From assembly GCA_035771175.1 (NCBI GenBank), contig CM069610.1, positions 27,946,089 through 28,010,088 of the forward strand: DNA of 64,000 nucleotides, read 5' to 3'. Of this stretch, positions 10,533-23,300 are shown one piece after another. Every line of letters starts with the position of its first letter. The stretch's first letter is position 1. A program made the translations under genes and the position numbers. The notes below the pieces were generated by a model, which was not told where the DNA came from, ran no database searches, and worked only from the letters and a program-made list of their open reading frames with translations. The DNA comes from Paratinospora sagittata (taxonomy: Eukaryota; Streptophyta; Magnoliopsida; Ranunculales; Menispermaceae).

Positions 10533-11110
10533 TCCAGAATTCACACTTGCTTAGCTTAGCATATAGTTGATGCTATAGAAGGGTGTTGAGCATAATCCAG
10601 AGGTGAGTCTCATGTTGTTCCTTAGTAGGTGAGTAGATCAAGATGTGATTGATGAATACGACGATGAAACGATCCAGGAAAAGTCTGAAAACACAGTTCA
10701 TCAAGTCCATGAAGGCAGCTAGGGCATTGGTTAGTCTGAAAGGCATCACAGTGAATTCGTAATAACCATAATAGGTATGAAAAGTTGTCTTCGATGTCAG
10801 ACTCTTTGAATATGAGTTGGTGGCAACCAGATCGCAGATCGATCTTTGAGAAGAACCTTGCCCCTCTTAACTGGTCGAATAAATCTTTGATTTGGGGCAA
10901 AAAGTATATGTTCTTGATGGTTACCCTATTCAACTTTCTATAGTCAATGCAGAGGCGAAGCGATCCAACTTTTTTCTTGACAAAGAGAACCAGGGCGACT
11001 CATGGCGACGTGCTTTTACGGATGAACCCTAATCTTTCCAACTCTTTCAATTGTCTGTCAAACTCCACCAGTTCGACGTTTGGTATTCGGAATGGTGGAA
11101 TATATATAGA
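10533..11110 (-). pseudogene. Gypsy reverse transcriptase fragment
   Basis: Minus-strand residues show the Gypsy RT order. ELERLGFIRKSTSP comes first (about 11050-11010), then [30 protein letters not shown], and finally HQLYAKLSKCEFW near 10570-10535, where it ends. The catalytic FIDDIL box is changed to FINHIL (about 10655), so both active aspartates are lost, and frameshifts are present. RNase H and integrase do not follow: an LTR fragment abuts at 10532. Confidence 0.85.
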
Positions 11111-11760
11111 ATAAGTTCCAAGGATTAGTTTGATTTTGAAATCAAACTCTCGAAGAGGAGGGAGTTCGGGTAGATCGTCCAAGAATACAATCGGATATTC
11201 TCTAACTACAGGGATGTTGTGTGTGCTTATGAAGCGTTGTGGCACCTTGATTTCATCATTTTTGTCAATGATTAAGAGAGTCTGCATCTGGGCCTTTACA
11301 GGGAGATTGTGGAATAGTGGATCTATTTGCGGTTCCCCTGAATTTTCAGGGTTCTCCGTTAGGTAGGGAACATGACCTATTTTTTCATATAGTCGATTCG
11401 AACATGTAAAGGGGTTAATCAGTCCATGTCCAAAATGATGTTGAAGTATATGAAATTCATTACAAGTAGGTCTGCCCATAAAACTCTATCAGCCATTCTA
11501 AGTTCACATTTTGGACAAATTCTATTTATTTCAGTATCTGGCCCTGCTGGCGTGGATACATGAATTGTGGTGGTTGGTTCAGTAGACAGACCTAACTTCT
11601 CAACAATTGATGTAGTTAAGAAAGAGTGCATAGAACCAGAATCAAATAGAACATGAACCAAAGTATTGAAAAGTGCAAAGGTACCTTCGACCACATCGTT
11701 GTCGGGTACCGCTTATTTAGAAACAACATAGGCACATCTTTGTTGTCATTGTCCCTAGTT
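11000..11760 (-). pseudogene. Gypsy aspartic protease and linker to RT
   Basis: The segment 11694-11419 contains VLFDSGSMHSFL, the retropepsin-like D-S/T-G active-site block of Gypsy elements, followed by VEKLGL. The segment 11479-11000 continues into the protease-RT linker, with IPVVREYPIVFLDDLPELPP and FKIKLILGT, typical of the region before the RT fingers. The two segments are out of frame with each other. Confidence 0.8.
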
Positions 11761-13067
11761 CTGTCGCGGCCTGGGTGCTTGGGGTTGAGCTAGGGCTGCT
11801 TGATGACAGAGTGCGGATGGGGCTTATTGTTGTTGTGGTGGGAGAGGTTGTGGACAAAACTTTTGAACGTGACCGTCTTGACCTCAACTGTAACAAGTTC
11901 TAGTTTGCTGGTACTGGTGTTACTGGAGAGGTTGATTATTGCCTTCACCTATCTGGCCTTTCTTGCCATTCCGGCTGTCGCCACGTCCTTTATTGAAATT
12001 GCCTTGGTAATTTTTTTGGTTCTTGGGAGAAGGTGCTGGCTAAGCATTTGAAGTGAACGGATGCTGAGGTTCTTGGCTGTTGCCTTGGGGAGAGCGTTCT
12101 AGTATGGTTGGTAGGGCTTCTTTTCCTCAATATGCTACCCTGAAGCTACCGCCCTCTTCCCCTTGTTGCGTCTGTGTTCCTGCTCAAGTTTCTCCTCTCG
12201 TAGTTGATGGCTTTTTGACTAAATCTCAAAAATTATCCAATTCCAAGAAAGCTAAAGCTTGTCTAATATTCGGTCAGAGTCCACTGAAGAATTTTTATGT
12301 TTTGTCCCTTTCCGTGGAGATAGTTGTTAAAGAAAAAATGGAAAGTTCGGTGAATTTGGCGGCGTACTCGTGCACCGTTATTGAATCTTGATAGAGTTTG
12401 GCAAACTCCTGCTTCTTCCTTTGCTTAACTGCGCTTTGGAAATATTCATCGATCAAGTAGGACTCAAAATCTAGCCAGGTCATGGTAGCCACGTTGATTC
12501 GAGGGTCGCCCTTAACCTTTTTCTACCAACTATTCGCAACTCCAATGAGTTGGTAGGTTGCTAGGGGGACACTCTGCTCGTCGGGCATACCCATAGCCTC
12601 CAGTGCCTTGCAGGACTCATCGAACCATTTATCAGCCTCATCCAGGTTTGGCTTCCTGTCAAACGTGATCGGTTGCAGTCGCTTATACTTTGTTATCTGG
12701 TTGGCCATTTGGTTCATGTCAAACCTGGCTCGATCCGTTGGTGGTTGGAGAGTTGTGGGTTGACAACCAACCGCATCTTAGACTGCGGCCTTCACTTTTG
12801 ACTGCATATAATCGATGAAACCCTTAAAGAGTTGTTTCATCCCCAAAGACAATGTTACTCTGGGGAAAGGAGTTGGAGAAGCTTAGTCGATCGGTGGTGC
12901 GTCGATTGTGGTGTTTGTTGCTTGGTCGGAAGCGGGAGGTGTAGCCTCAGGTCGAGATCGATCGATCTCTTGCGACAGTAGTTCCTCAGACGCTTGTGAG
13001 GAACTAGGTTTTTGCTGGCTTCCTGTAAGGATAGGCATTGTCCGCAAGTCCCTGTTGGGTTAGCGTG
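11760..13067 (-). pseudogene. Gypsy gag with zinc knuckle
   Basis: A frame starting MNAR near 13067 leads into a Pro/Gln-rich N-terminus and then the Retrotrans_gag core (12717-12295): FDRKPNLDEADKWF, then SYLIDEYFQSAVKQRKKQEF and VHEYAAKFTELS. A Gln/Asn/Gly-rich linker and one knuckle (C-x2-GQDGHVQKFCPQ, with a stop in place of the second cysteine context) follow near 11895-11850. Several frameshifts and stops are present. It is colinear with the protease and RT pieces to its left, so 10533-13067 is one 5' half of a Gypsy element. Confidence 0.8.
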
Positions 13068-13923
13068 CATTCATGCAAATAAAGTGCATGAGAAAACGTG
13101 ATATAATGTCAATGCCTAGTTCATGCAAACAAAGTATTTATCCTCGTATTGCCTCCTGAGTCTATATGTCGCAATCTAAGTTCACTATGTTCACCTATCG
13201 CCGCGACCTGACGATTTTGATTATCCTCCAAGTATTCCCGTCCTATTCCATGTGAACTTGGTGATAAGGGAAGTGGTCCAGTCGAGGGTATCAGTGTGTA
13301 GTCTTTTTGCAATCCGCATGGATACCCAGGTTACAACTCGTATCCTTTGAGTTCCCAAGTCTCAAACCAAGGAAACCCAATGATGCTAGATGTAAGTATG
13401 GTCTCCAAGTCAAATTGCTACAAACAGGTCATAGGCTACCTTAATTCCTGAGGTTTCTCCTGTATCTAGTGAGTTTGTTGTGTCTCATACCACTGCAAAC
13501 TCATTGATAATACATAAACCAAATGGGGCAAGTTCACCTATCATCAATAGTCTCACACAACCAAACAATCACTCAACGATTGCCTAAATTTCTAGCAAAA
13601 ATTCGGCATGAATTTTTTTTTTTTTAGATGATTTAACAAGTTTTTACAAACAAGCATTTACAGAAAGCACACAACAACAAAAAAAAGTCAAAGCAGGTAG
13701 TACGACGACAAATAGTAAAACTCAAAGATTTGAGAAATCAAAATTAAATTGAGCTATTAACGTGTTGTCGAGTGGTCCTCTGACTCATTGATATAAGACA
13801 AGATCAAACCATCATCGTTCAGGCCCGAAAGTACCGACCCCATGGGGGCGGTGTCAATTGGTTGGGGTGTGGGCTGGAAAGGTGGGAGCACTGTCCCCAG
13901 TTCTCCACCGGGATGGAGAAAGG
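13068..13923 (-). other. Non-coding leader of the Gypsy element (possible degenerate PBS)
   Basis: No coding motif was seen. On the minus strand TGGTATGAGAC at about 13489-13479 resembles the tRNA-Met primer site with one or two changes and is preceded by GCAG. It could mark the end of the 5' LTR and the start of a ~410-nt leader to gag. A poly-T run lies near 13612-13624. Weak evidence. Confidence 0.3.
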
Positions 13924-14993
13924 TTAGGACCCTACCTGTGGCTTGTTGCGTGTAAAGTACAAAGCGTGGATAGTATCAAGGCATTCGACGTGCTTTTTTA
14001 GCTTGTCTGCAAGCTTTTGGGTTCTGTCGAGGTGCCGCTCCTCACTCGCCTTGATTACCTCCAAGATATCTTTTTTGAGTTCCGCGATCTCCGATGTTGG
14101 TTGAGGTGGAGAAGGAGGAGGAGGTGGAGAAAAATGTGGTGATGAGAGGGCCCACCTCTCCTCGGGGTCCCTTGGGAGGGGTTTACTCATATAACAAGTG
14201 AATTCCTCCACAGACATGTTTGGGCCGGAGAGATCTTGGTCTGGTTCGTTGGGAACCTCTAGGGCGTTCTCGGTAACGGTGGGGATGTCGAAGTCGTCCT
14301 CATCGGAGCTTGAGTCAAATTGTATAAGTGGGTGCTTACTACCCTTAGGGTCCAAAGTGGTAGTGGTGAGTGCCCCAAAAAGAGGGATTGGTTTCTCCTT
14401 ACGGTCAAACTTCACTCCTAGGTGTCTTAGAATTTTCATTAGTAAGGCACCATAGGGGAGGGCTGTGTCTTCCTTCTTGTGTAGGGCAATATTGGTCATG
14501 TGTCTAAGTATGATGAAGGGGAGATTGAGGGGTATCTTTTTCACGAAACAATAGACTATAAAAACACTGTTCTTCGGTTAGAGTTTACCTTTTCTTCTTT
14601 GGAGGAAAGATGTTGTGCAATACAATTTGGCACAACGCTTGGTGTTCATCCCGAAATCTTTTGGTGGGAATTCAGGAGTGTGGGTGTCGGGAAGTTCCGA
14701 TAAGAAACCGAAGTATACTCCTAGTGTTTGGGACTACTCTTTGAGTGTCGGCGTTTGAGTAGATGTCGCACATTTGTCCATCCATCGAAATTTTCAAAAT
14801 ATTTGAGAGAGTTTCGGGGTTTAGGGTGATCTATACACCATGCATGCACTTCTGTAGTGATAGTGAGGGCCTCACTTAAAGTATCAAAATTTTGAACAGA
14901 CATATTTGAATAAAAGTGTCTAACAGAATATTTAAAAACATAACCTTCTAGCTTTAAGATATTGAGGCACTTCAAAGCCCTCAGAAGAAAGCT
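13924..14993 (-). pseudogene. Transposon-associated ORF with Pro-rich linker and coiled-coil tail
   Basis: An open minus-strand frame of 206 codons (14544-13924) has four parts. The N-terminus (MTNIALHKKEDTALPYGALL, then HLGVKF) recalls the conserved core of plant transposon-associated proteins. An acidic Ser/Asp segment and a PPPPPSPPQP run follow, and the last ~50 residues are charged and helix-forming (EIAELKKDILEVIKASEE). Upstream, out-of-frame pieces to about 14993 (SSEGFEVPQYLKARRL, then EVHAWCIDHPKPRNSLKY) seem to belong to it. The order core, acidic/proline linker, coiled coil is the same as in the ORF at 2847-5507. No enzyme motif is seen, and the function is unknown. Confidence 0.45.
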
Positions 14994-15822
14994 TCATGTT
15001 AAACTCGTGAGACAAAAAGATAAGTCCCAACATGAGTCGGGACTGGTAACTAGCCCCTATACAAATCGACTCTCACCCATCACAAATTCCTAAAAAGTGA
15101 AGCAACGGAGTGACCTCAACAACTTAGTAGATCAAGCAAGATAAACACAGCTTGTACAAAACAATAAGGATATTGGTACACACATCATTAAACATAATAA
15201 TCCTAGTAGAATCATGATTAATGCAGCTACATCCCCTGCACCATGGTTCAGGTGCGTGTAGCGACCCCACAGCCCCATGGTACACGTGTTGTGTGTAGAA
15301 TGTATCATTGAGTGGCAGCCCCCTTTGAATCACGAGCCAAGCGCAATGCAACTACGAGGCCAATGATCCCGGGTGGCCCATATAGGCGGTTATAGGATCC
15401 TGAGGAATCAGGGATCTTCCTCAAGATCCTGCCTAACAGTAAATATCCAATATGCTCTTATGCATGAAGTATTGTAGCATGGTACAATATAAATGAGCAA
15501 TGCAATTTCATGATTATCATAATGTAAATGTACGCAAACCTAAGCCTTCATCCCCACCTTCAGAGGGTCAATATGCACAGTCTCCACAAGTTGGTGTCTT
15601 TGAAGGTCAGTGGGTACAGCAGTTTGAGGGTTTGGAAAGGGAGGGATGGTCCCCAATTTATAGAAAGTTCGGATAGAAGGAGGAGTACCTGGGTACTTTG
15701 GCATTTTCCAGTTCGTCAGTTGTTTCGTCGGGGGTTTTTCTGGTACAGTGTTCGGGTGTTTATATGCACATGTTGTTTACATTATATGGTAAAAAGTGGT
15801 CAAATTTCTGGGGTGTTACATC
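14994..15822 (-). repeat. Gypsy (Tekay/Del-like) LTR
   Basis: On the minus strand it starts TGTAACACCCCAGAAATT at 15822. It carries the block GATCTACTAAGTTGTTGAGG near 15125, the counterpart of the block at about 8205 in the plus-strand LTR at 8035. It may be the 5' LTR of the Gypsy element to its left, but the ORF at 13924-14993 stands where U5 should be. The right flank cuts into Copia-1. Confidence 0.55.
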
Positions 15823-15829
15823 CTTTATC

Positions 15830-18822
15830 TTGATGATGTCCTTATGTTCCTAAGATTCAACATAACTTAATTTTAGTTCTTAGCTTATGAAGTTAGGATT
15901 TCAAAATCTATTTGAAAAACTTGGTGTCAAATTGCACTTGAACACTGTTTACTATGGTTCTGGTTATGTACTTAATGGCTTGATGGTTATGGATGTTGAC
16001 TATTCTAGTTTTAATGATGATTTTGATTCTCATTGTTATGTCTCATTTGATATTGATGATGACTCTATTAGATGGCATGCTAGATTAGGTCACATAGGGC
16101 AAGAAAGATCGCAAAGATTAGATAAAGAGGGTATTTTAGGCTTACTCGCCAAAGATCAACTGGCCACTTGTGAACCTTGTCTAGCAGGCAGGGCAACGAG
16201 AAAACCATTCAGCGAAGCCAAATGAGCATCTAAACCATTGCAGCTTATACATTTAAACCCAATAATCCAAAACAAAAATGAAGGATCCCGAAACAAGAAA
16301 ATGTCGTTTTCAATTGTATCAACAAATGGATCAGAATAAGCAATAAAAAAATGTATTCGAGACATCTGTGGTCCCATGAATGTAAAGGCTTGACATGGGC
16401 CACGTTATTTAATCACATTTATAGATAACTGCACACGTTTTGTTCATGCCTATTTACTCTCTCACAAATCTGAAACATTAAATTGCTTTAGACGTTATCT
16501 TTTTGAAGTTTAGAATCAATTAGATAAAAGAATTAAATCTCTTTGTACTGATCAAGGCTGCGAATATCTTTTTAAACAATTTAAAATGTTTTGTAATGAA
16601 AAAAGAATAATTCGACAATCGACAATTAATGATTCCTCCAACTTGGCAGCAAAATGGCTTTACGAAAAAAAGGAGACGTACATTGTTAGACATGGTGCAT
16701 TCAATGATGGCGCAAGCAAATCTTCCAATATCTTATTGGGGAAATGCATTATTAGCTGGTGCTTACATTTTAAACCATATGCCTTCTAAGTCAGTTTCAT
16801 TTACTCCTTTAAGCTATGAATTGGCAATAAACCTAATTTAAGTTATTTGTGTTCATGAGGATTAGCAGCTTGGCTACATGATACTTCTCATAAATTTGGA
16901 AAGTTAGGTTCCAAAGGAAAGAAATGTATCTTTATATGATATTCTTCTACTTCTAAGGGCTACATGTTCATAATTGAGCACGCTGATGGTGGTGTTACTG
17001 AAATAAAATCATAAGATGTAGTTTTCTTAGAGGATGATTTTCTTAATCAAGGTCAAGCGACCCAAGAAATTGAGCTTTATGAATATAAAGAAACCAAGGA
17101 AGATGCCCCAAACCCTATTATTGATATTGAATGAGGAATTCCTTTAATCTCTAAAGATAATGGAAGTGATATTTTACCAACTGTTTCATCACCTATGGAT
17201 GAGAGTCCTGAGGATATATAGTTGCGCAGAAGCATACGTGGGCATATTCCTCATCTTTGTTTTACGATTGAGCGGGATGCCTTTATTGGTATTACACAAT
17301 ATGATGTTGAGCTTAAGACTGTTAAAAAAACTTTTTCTTCCTCTACAAGTAAAGAATGACTTGTGGCAATGCATGAAGAAATGAAGTTTATGAGGGCAAA
17401 TCATGTTTAGGACTCGCTTGACCTTCCACCTAGGCACAAGACTATTGGAAACAAATGGGTTTTAAACGTCAAGCACAAGGTAGATGGTTCCATTGAAATA
17501 TATAAGGCTAGCTTAGTAGCAAAAGGATACACTCAACAGGAAGGGGTAGATTATGAGGAAGGTTTTCCCCTTTTTGTTGGATTTACCTCTATCCGTTTGA
17601 TTCTAGCCATTGTTGCATATTTGGACCTTGAGTTATGTCAAATGGATGTCAAACTACATTTCTCAATGAAGAACTAGATGAGGAGATCTATATGGATCAA
17701 CCTGAGGGTTTCATATCCAATGGAAATGAGCATAAAGTTTTGAAGCTCAATCATTCCATTTATGGATTAAAACAGTCATCTAGATAGTGGAATCTACGAT
17801 TTCATCGAGTCGTTATTTGTAATGGGTTTACGATGATTGAAGAAAACCACACTGTGTGTATATTAAATGATCCAAGACCTAGCTTTCTGATTTTATCCTT
17901 ATATATAGATGATATCTTATGGCTAGGAATTATAAGGAGATGATTGCCGCCACTAAAGAGTGGTTGTCTTCTTTATTTGCAATGAAATCGTTCAAAATGA
18001 CTTTTTGGCTTGTCTCAAGAGACTTATATTAATAAGATGCTTGAATAGTTTCAAACGCATAATTGCAAGCGTATTGACACTCCTATAGCAAAAGGTGAAT
18101 TTTTTAGCCTTAGAAAGTGTCCTGAACTCTAGAAGAAATGGCTCATGTACCATATTCCAGTGTTGTTGGGAATTTGATGTATACAATGATGTGTACTCGA
18201 CTTGACATATTTTATGCAGTTAAGTTGGTCAGTCAATATCAATCTAATTTTGGACTTGTTCGTTGGAAAGTAGTTTAGAGGATATTAATTACGATATCTT
18301 CGTGGAACTGTTGATTAGATATTATGTTATCAAGGTTCAAATCTGAGCTTAATTGGATATAGCGACACAAATTGGAATGGTGATCTAGATGAAAGAAAAT
18401 CCACATCGAGATACACTTTCTTGCTTAATGGAGGGGTTATCTCTTGGAGTAGTAAGAAGCAATCTTACATTGCTTTGTCTATGATGGAAGCATAATTCAT
18501 TGCTTGCTCTGCTACAGTGCAGGAAACTATTTGGTTGCGGAGGTTCTTTCAAAAACTTGGAGTTGTCACAAATTCTACAAATCTGATGACAATCCATTGT
18601 GATAGTATGTCTACCCTTGCATATGTAAAAGACCCTAAGTACCATGAAAAAACCAAACATATTGCTCTGAGATACCATTTCATTTGCGATATAGTCGCCA
18701 AGAATGGAGTTTCTTTAGAATACATGCCTACCAAATGCATGGTTACAGATCCTTTTATAAAGTTTATTGCTAGAAATGTGTATGTGACACACGTTAGAGC
18801 ATTAGGACTTTGTAAGTTGTAA
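15830..18822 (+). pseudogene. Copia-1 pol remnant (integrase, RT, RNase H), 5'-truncated
   Basis: The domain order is that of Ty1/Copia. The GAG-pre-integrase zinc region lies at 16066-16200 (WHARLGHIGQERSQ, then C-x2-C). The integrase core is at about 16390-16850 (KSLCTDQGCEYL). RT starts near 17390 (IGNKWVLNVKHK, then YKASLVAKGYTQQEGVDYEE) and carries a YIDDIL box near 17903. RNase H lies at 18330-18822 (STSRYTFLLNGGVISWSSKKQ, then AYVKDPKYHEKTKHI). Many stops and frameshifts are present. The gag and protease half is missing, cut at the LTR edge at 15822. It is homologous throughout to Copia-2 (25718-33407). Confidence 0.85.
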
Positions 18823-21800
18823 TTTAGTGTATTCAAGTTTCTTTTACACTTATTTTATATTGTTCATGGATATTGATTAATATATTTCATATGGTTTGAA
18901 TATTTTTGATTGCTCACTATCTATTGCACACATATTTATTTTGAATTGGAGTATGTTTCCAAGCTTAAACCAGCTCTCTCACACAAGCAGTTGCCTTTGA
19001 TGTTTTATGTTAAGTGAGCAAAGATGAGACATTTGAGCTTAGAGTTGGCTATATATCCATTCAACTCATGTAGTAATAATGTCACTCTGATCAAAATCAA
19101 GATGAGATCATACTTGATCGATAGTGAAAATCCCACTTTCCATTATGCCTGTTTATAGATACCAAATGCGAAATCTAGTATTTGGCGCCTCAAATTAGTG
19201 AGCAATACAAAACTTGGGTTAAGCGTTTAATCAGTGTAATACTCTAAAATTTTCATAAACTTATAAAATAGATAACCAATAAATAAATAAGTAAAAAATA
19301 ATATTTTCATCACCATTACTATCTACATGTCACAAAATAAGAAAATTAGTATAGTATAAATTTATTCTGAGCCCATGTCCATGGTCAAGTCCAAAGGCCA
19401 AACCCAACATAGTGTCAAGATTAATATTAAGATCAAGCCCAAGTCCAAGCCCAACACCTAAAATGTTATAAAACCCAAAGCCCAAGTCTAATACTATGAG
19501 AATTATTGGTGAGCAAGTGGTAAAAAATGGGTTACAAGTGTAAGGCCATGATTTCTTTGAGAGTTTTTAATTAAGTGGTGAGGATTGAATAAACCTAGCA
19601 TGAACCAACTATAAATACCCCCTCAAATGAGAGGTTTGAGCATCAAGTAGCAAGTTCTCTCATTAGTGCTCTTGGGTATTCTCCTCTCCTTAGCTCTCTT
19701 GAAATTCCTAGTATGCTCTGTAGTTGTGGTATTAACTGATCTTCCACAATAGAAAAGATTTTCTTGAGTGTTCTCCTCCCTTCTTCGAACAACAACCCCA
19801 TCACTTATATAGAAGTCATTTCCTTAACTACACTCTTCCTCCTCTCACTTCTAGCATACAAGCAACTAGGTGAAGGTTAAGAGCTTGGTGTACGGTTAGG
19901 TGGAAATCAACACATACCGAGGAACACGAATTACGCACATACATGTGCGTGTGATCCTTGAATTTTTTCTTCATTCTTATTTATTTCTAGCATGTTATGT
20001 CATATCTAGTTAGATGGGTGTGTGTGTGAATTACTTTCTTAAATTATTTACATGTTAGCCATTATAGTGATACATGTATTATGTTTTTTCATAAAGTTAT
20101 CATGCATTTTTCATTATATTTGATATTCACTTCCACCATGTCATTTATGCTTGTACCTTGGTATAAGAAACTCATGCGCCATACCATTACTCTACTGAAT
20201 TAGTAATTGATTTTATTAAGAACTATTCTTTTGGAGTAGCCTTGTGATATGGTACTATTCACGTATATGAAATGATTATTGTTAATTTTGACATGATATG
20301 AGTTATTGGATGTTGTTCAGTAATAGTTTTATAATGGCCTGATATGTTAATATATTACATTAATAATGTTGGTGTTTTAGTCATATGATTTGTCTCACTA
20401 AAGACACTAAAAAGATAACAATACATTGAACTGTGTCTTGGCCTAGCCTGGGGTGTTTCGAAAGGCCAAGGTTATGTGCCACGATGGCCAGTGAATTTCA
20501 GACTCCATTCGAGAGGAGTTTCGAGGGAAAGGTGATTCCGCCTGGGTAGTCTATGACCCAAATGGATGGTTAGCGACGACACTTAAAACAAATTAATGTT
20601 GCAACATAATGTATGCACTTGTTTGAATAGCTATTTGGATTTGATGTATTATGCTATTAATAAATAAGAGTTCAAGAATATTGTTTAAGGTGATCCACTA
20701 GGCATTAGCTCACCCCCTTTCTTTTTCAGGAATGAATAATGCAGCATGAGCAATCCATGGGTTGAAAAGCAGTAGTAGCTAGTACTATTGGTGGCTTAGA
20801 TTTAGCTGTGTGTAGTGGTCATTTGTACTTATTAGTAAGAATAATAGTTCCAATAGCAACAATATTGGTATTTTAGTATGTCAAATGTTATGCTAAAAGG
20901 TATGACAACTAGTTTCAATGTTATTTGTGTCAGAACATGGTGGACATATGCATAATTTTAATTAATCCAATGTCATGTAAATTATTTAATGTTTATTAAT
21001 AAATTTATCTCCATTGATGAATTATGTCAAAATTAAAAATTGATCTAATCTTTTGATGTCTGCAGGGTTAAGAATGTCAAAGCAATAGACATTTCTTGGT
21101 TGAATTAATGTATTAAGGTCTATAATGAGACCAAGGTAATTATAGAGACATTCAGTCTCAGATGAATTGAATTTGCAGACACATTAAGACTAGGGTTAGG
21201 CAATGTCCCTAGACACGTATTCTTATTAATTTTAAAATTCTCATATTAATTATAAGGGCATTGCAAGGAAATGATAGACACTCACTCCTCGGTTAGGTTA
21301 CTCTGGCCAGTCGCTCTCTATCATAGTGCACGTGACCAAGTTGAAAAAATCGAGGCGTGACAATCAGTGACTAAACCAAGATTTGTAACATACTTTTTTC
21401 TTATGGTGAACATAATTACGCCATTGTAACATGTATTCTCTTATACATGTGTTTATGGCGACCACGTTAGAAAATTTCGAACGGATCCCTGATTCATCTC
21501 AGTGTGAGTCCTAATAGAAGTCATTTCTCAATAACTTTCACTATTTCCCTTATTACTTTTGATTACACTATAACGTAAAAAATTAATAACGACTACTTTA
21601 GCAAGTTGCTTGCAGCCATGAATGATTCGGCTTTAAGGAGCTTCACTGGGAAAGTGGTTGATTTTCTACTAAGTAGTGGGAAAGCGAAAGGAAAGTTATT
21701 TGGTTTTACATCACTACTATATATTCTGAATCGCAATATCTTATATCGCATTGCATTGTTTGCAATATAAGTGTGGATATATAGTAGATATATGGATTCA

Positions 21801-22298
21801 TGTGTCGCTCTTTGAGGGATTAAAGGAGCATGAACAAATGTAATCAAATGGACCTAGGGCATATGAGATTCTATTTTGTTTGTTGAAGGGTGGATCCTTC
21901 TATGTTGACTCTATTGAGCTACTAGTGTAGAGCTCCCGCTTGTAGGTAATCTCACGATCGCACGGTTCATTTGCTATTTCTAAGATGATTGACTGAACAA
22001 TTAGAGAGATATACGCCGCATATGCGGGTTGGAGATATACTCACATACAGTAGAGCGACCCCCCCCCCAACATTTTAGAAAAATCCTTTATAACTATGTT
22101 ATGTTATAAAAAAAATTGATAGATTATTATTATTCGGCCCCCAACGTCTTTGAAAAACCCTTTATAACTATGCAATGTTATATTTTTGCTTCCCCCCCCC
22201 ACCCCTCCAAAATCAAAGGTCAAAATCTGTCATTGCTCGCATGGATCAAAACTTAAGAGCACACATGATGTATGTATAATCATGAGCAAGTGGGAGTT
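18823..22298 (+). other. Copia-1 3' non-coding region, split by a solo LTR
   Basis: After the RNase H stop the sequence 18823-19234 and 21363-22298 is colinear in parts with 31820-32954 of Copia-2. Shared landmarks include the AATGAGACATTTGA-type block near 19025 and the AGTCGCACAGTCCATTAGC-type block (here near 21955). A purine tract, AAGTGGGAG, ends at 22296. G/C homopolymers near 22060 and 22190 look like small insertions or slippage. Confidence 0.6.
19230..21367 (+). mobile_element. Solo LTR (Gypsy, Tekay/Del-like) with perfect TSD
   Basis: The LTR proper is 19235-21362 (2128 bp), beginning TGTAATACTCT and ending GGCGTGACA. It is flanked by the 5-bp duplication ATCAG at 19230-19234 and 21363-21367. 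The conserved block TTAGCTCACCCCC lies near 20710. There is no internal coding region, PBS or PPT, so this is a solo LTR left by LTR-LTR recombination. It sits in the 3' non-coding part of Copia-1. Confidence 0.92.
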
Positions 22299-23196
22299 TG
22301 TTGGTAGCTTTGATCCATATCCACGTGGGAGTTATCCCAGGTGCGTGGTGAAGAAATTGGAAGCGTGGGTGGTTTGTATAACCACCCACATTATACGATT
22401 ATTATAACCGAAATGGGAGAGAGAGAGAGACCAACTTCTCTCCCCATTTGAATGATATATATATAAATAGTGAGCCTGTGGCGACCCCGCGCCCCGAACC
22501 ACCAACCCCGCAGGGAATGGCATACGGAATGCCAGGGCGGGACGCCCGGCGTAGGCATCTCCGACCACTCCTCAACTCCCGTGAGGTGGTTGAGACCCTA
22601 CGAGCCTTATCTCAAACAACGACATAATATCAAAAGGTACTAAACAAAACTACCCACCGTATTAATCATCCAAGACAAGAGATAATCCATAAAAATGAAC
22701 CATAAATAAAATCATAATCCCTGCAGTCCATTAAAATTGACATACACATAAAGTCCAAAATTGTGGGTACAAATAAAAACCGTCATATGCCCACATAGTC
22801 TATCTAACAAGTCCCAACTCACCCATACTACAATGTGGTAAGTGTTATAATTACATAATCTAAAATATAATACTTCATAATTTAAAACACAGTTCAATCA
22901 AAATGCCTCTCAACTCACATCGAGGCCTTGGATTCTCTCGCAGGCAAGGCCCTCAAGATATAACTACTCATTTGCCCTTATTCGGGACAGAAGGACCTGA
23001 AAGAAGAAAATGAGGGTGAGCGAACGGTGCCCAGTGAATAAAATTCAAATATGTTATCAATACTCATCAAGAAATATCATGTATGCATGTCAATGTGTAG
23101 CATGATTAAAAGCTCATAACATATAGATATCAAACATTTATAATAAGTTCGATGCAAGTAAAAGCTTATCAATTTGGATCCACATTCCACATGCAT

Positions 23197-23300
23197 TGGG
23201 TTACTAGTACACGTCTATTTCACCGTACCGTTGACCCCAATCATGTTTATTTGGGGTTACTAGTGCACGTCTATTTCACCGTACCGGTGACCCCAATCAT
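23197..23300 (-). repeat. 57-bp tandem duplication inside the solo LTR
   Basis: Two units start at 23197 and 23254. Both read GGGTTACTAGTRCACGTCTA and continue through CACCGTACCG to ACCCCAATCAT, with two substitutions and a short spacer. Confidence 0.9.
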
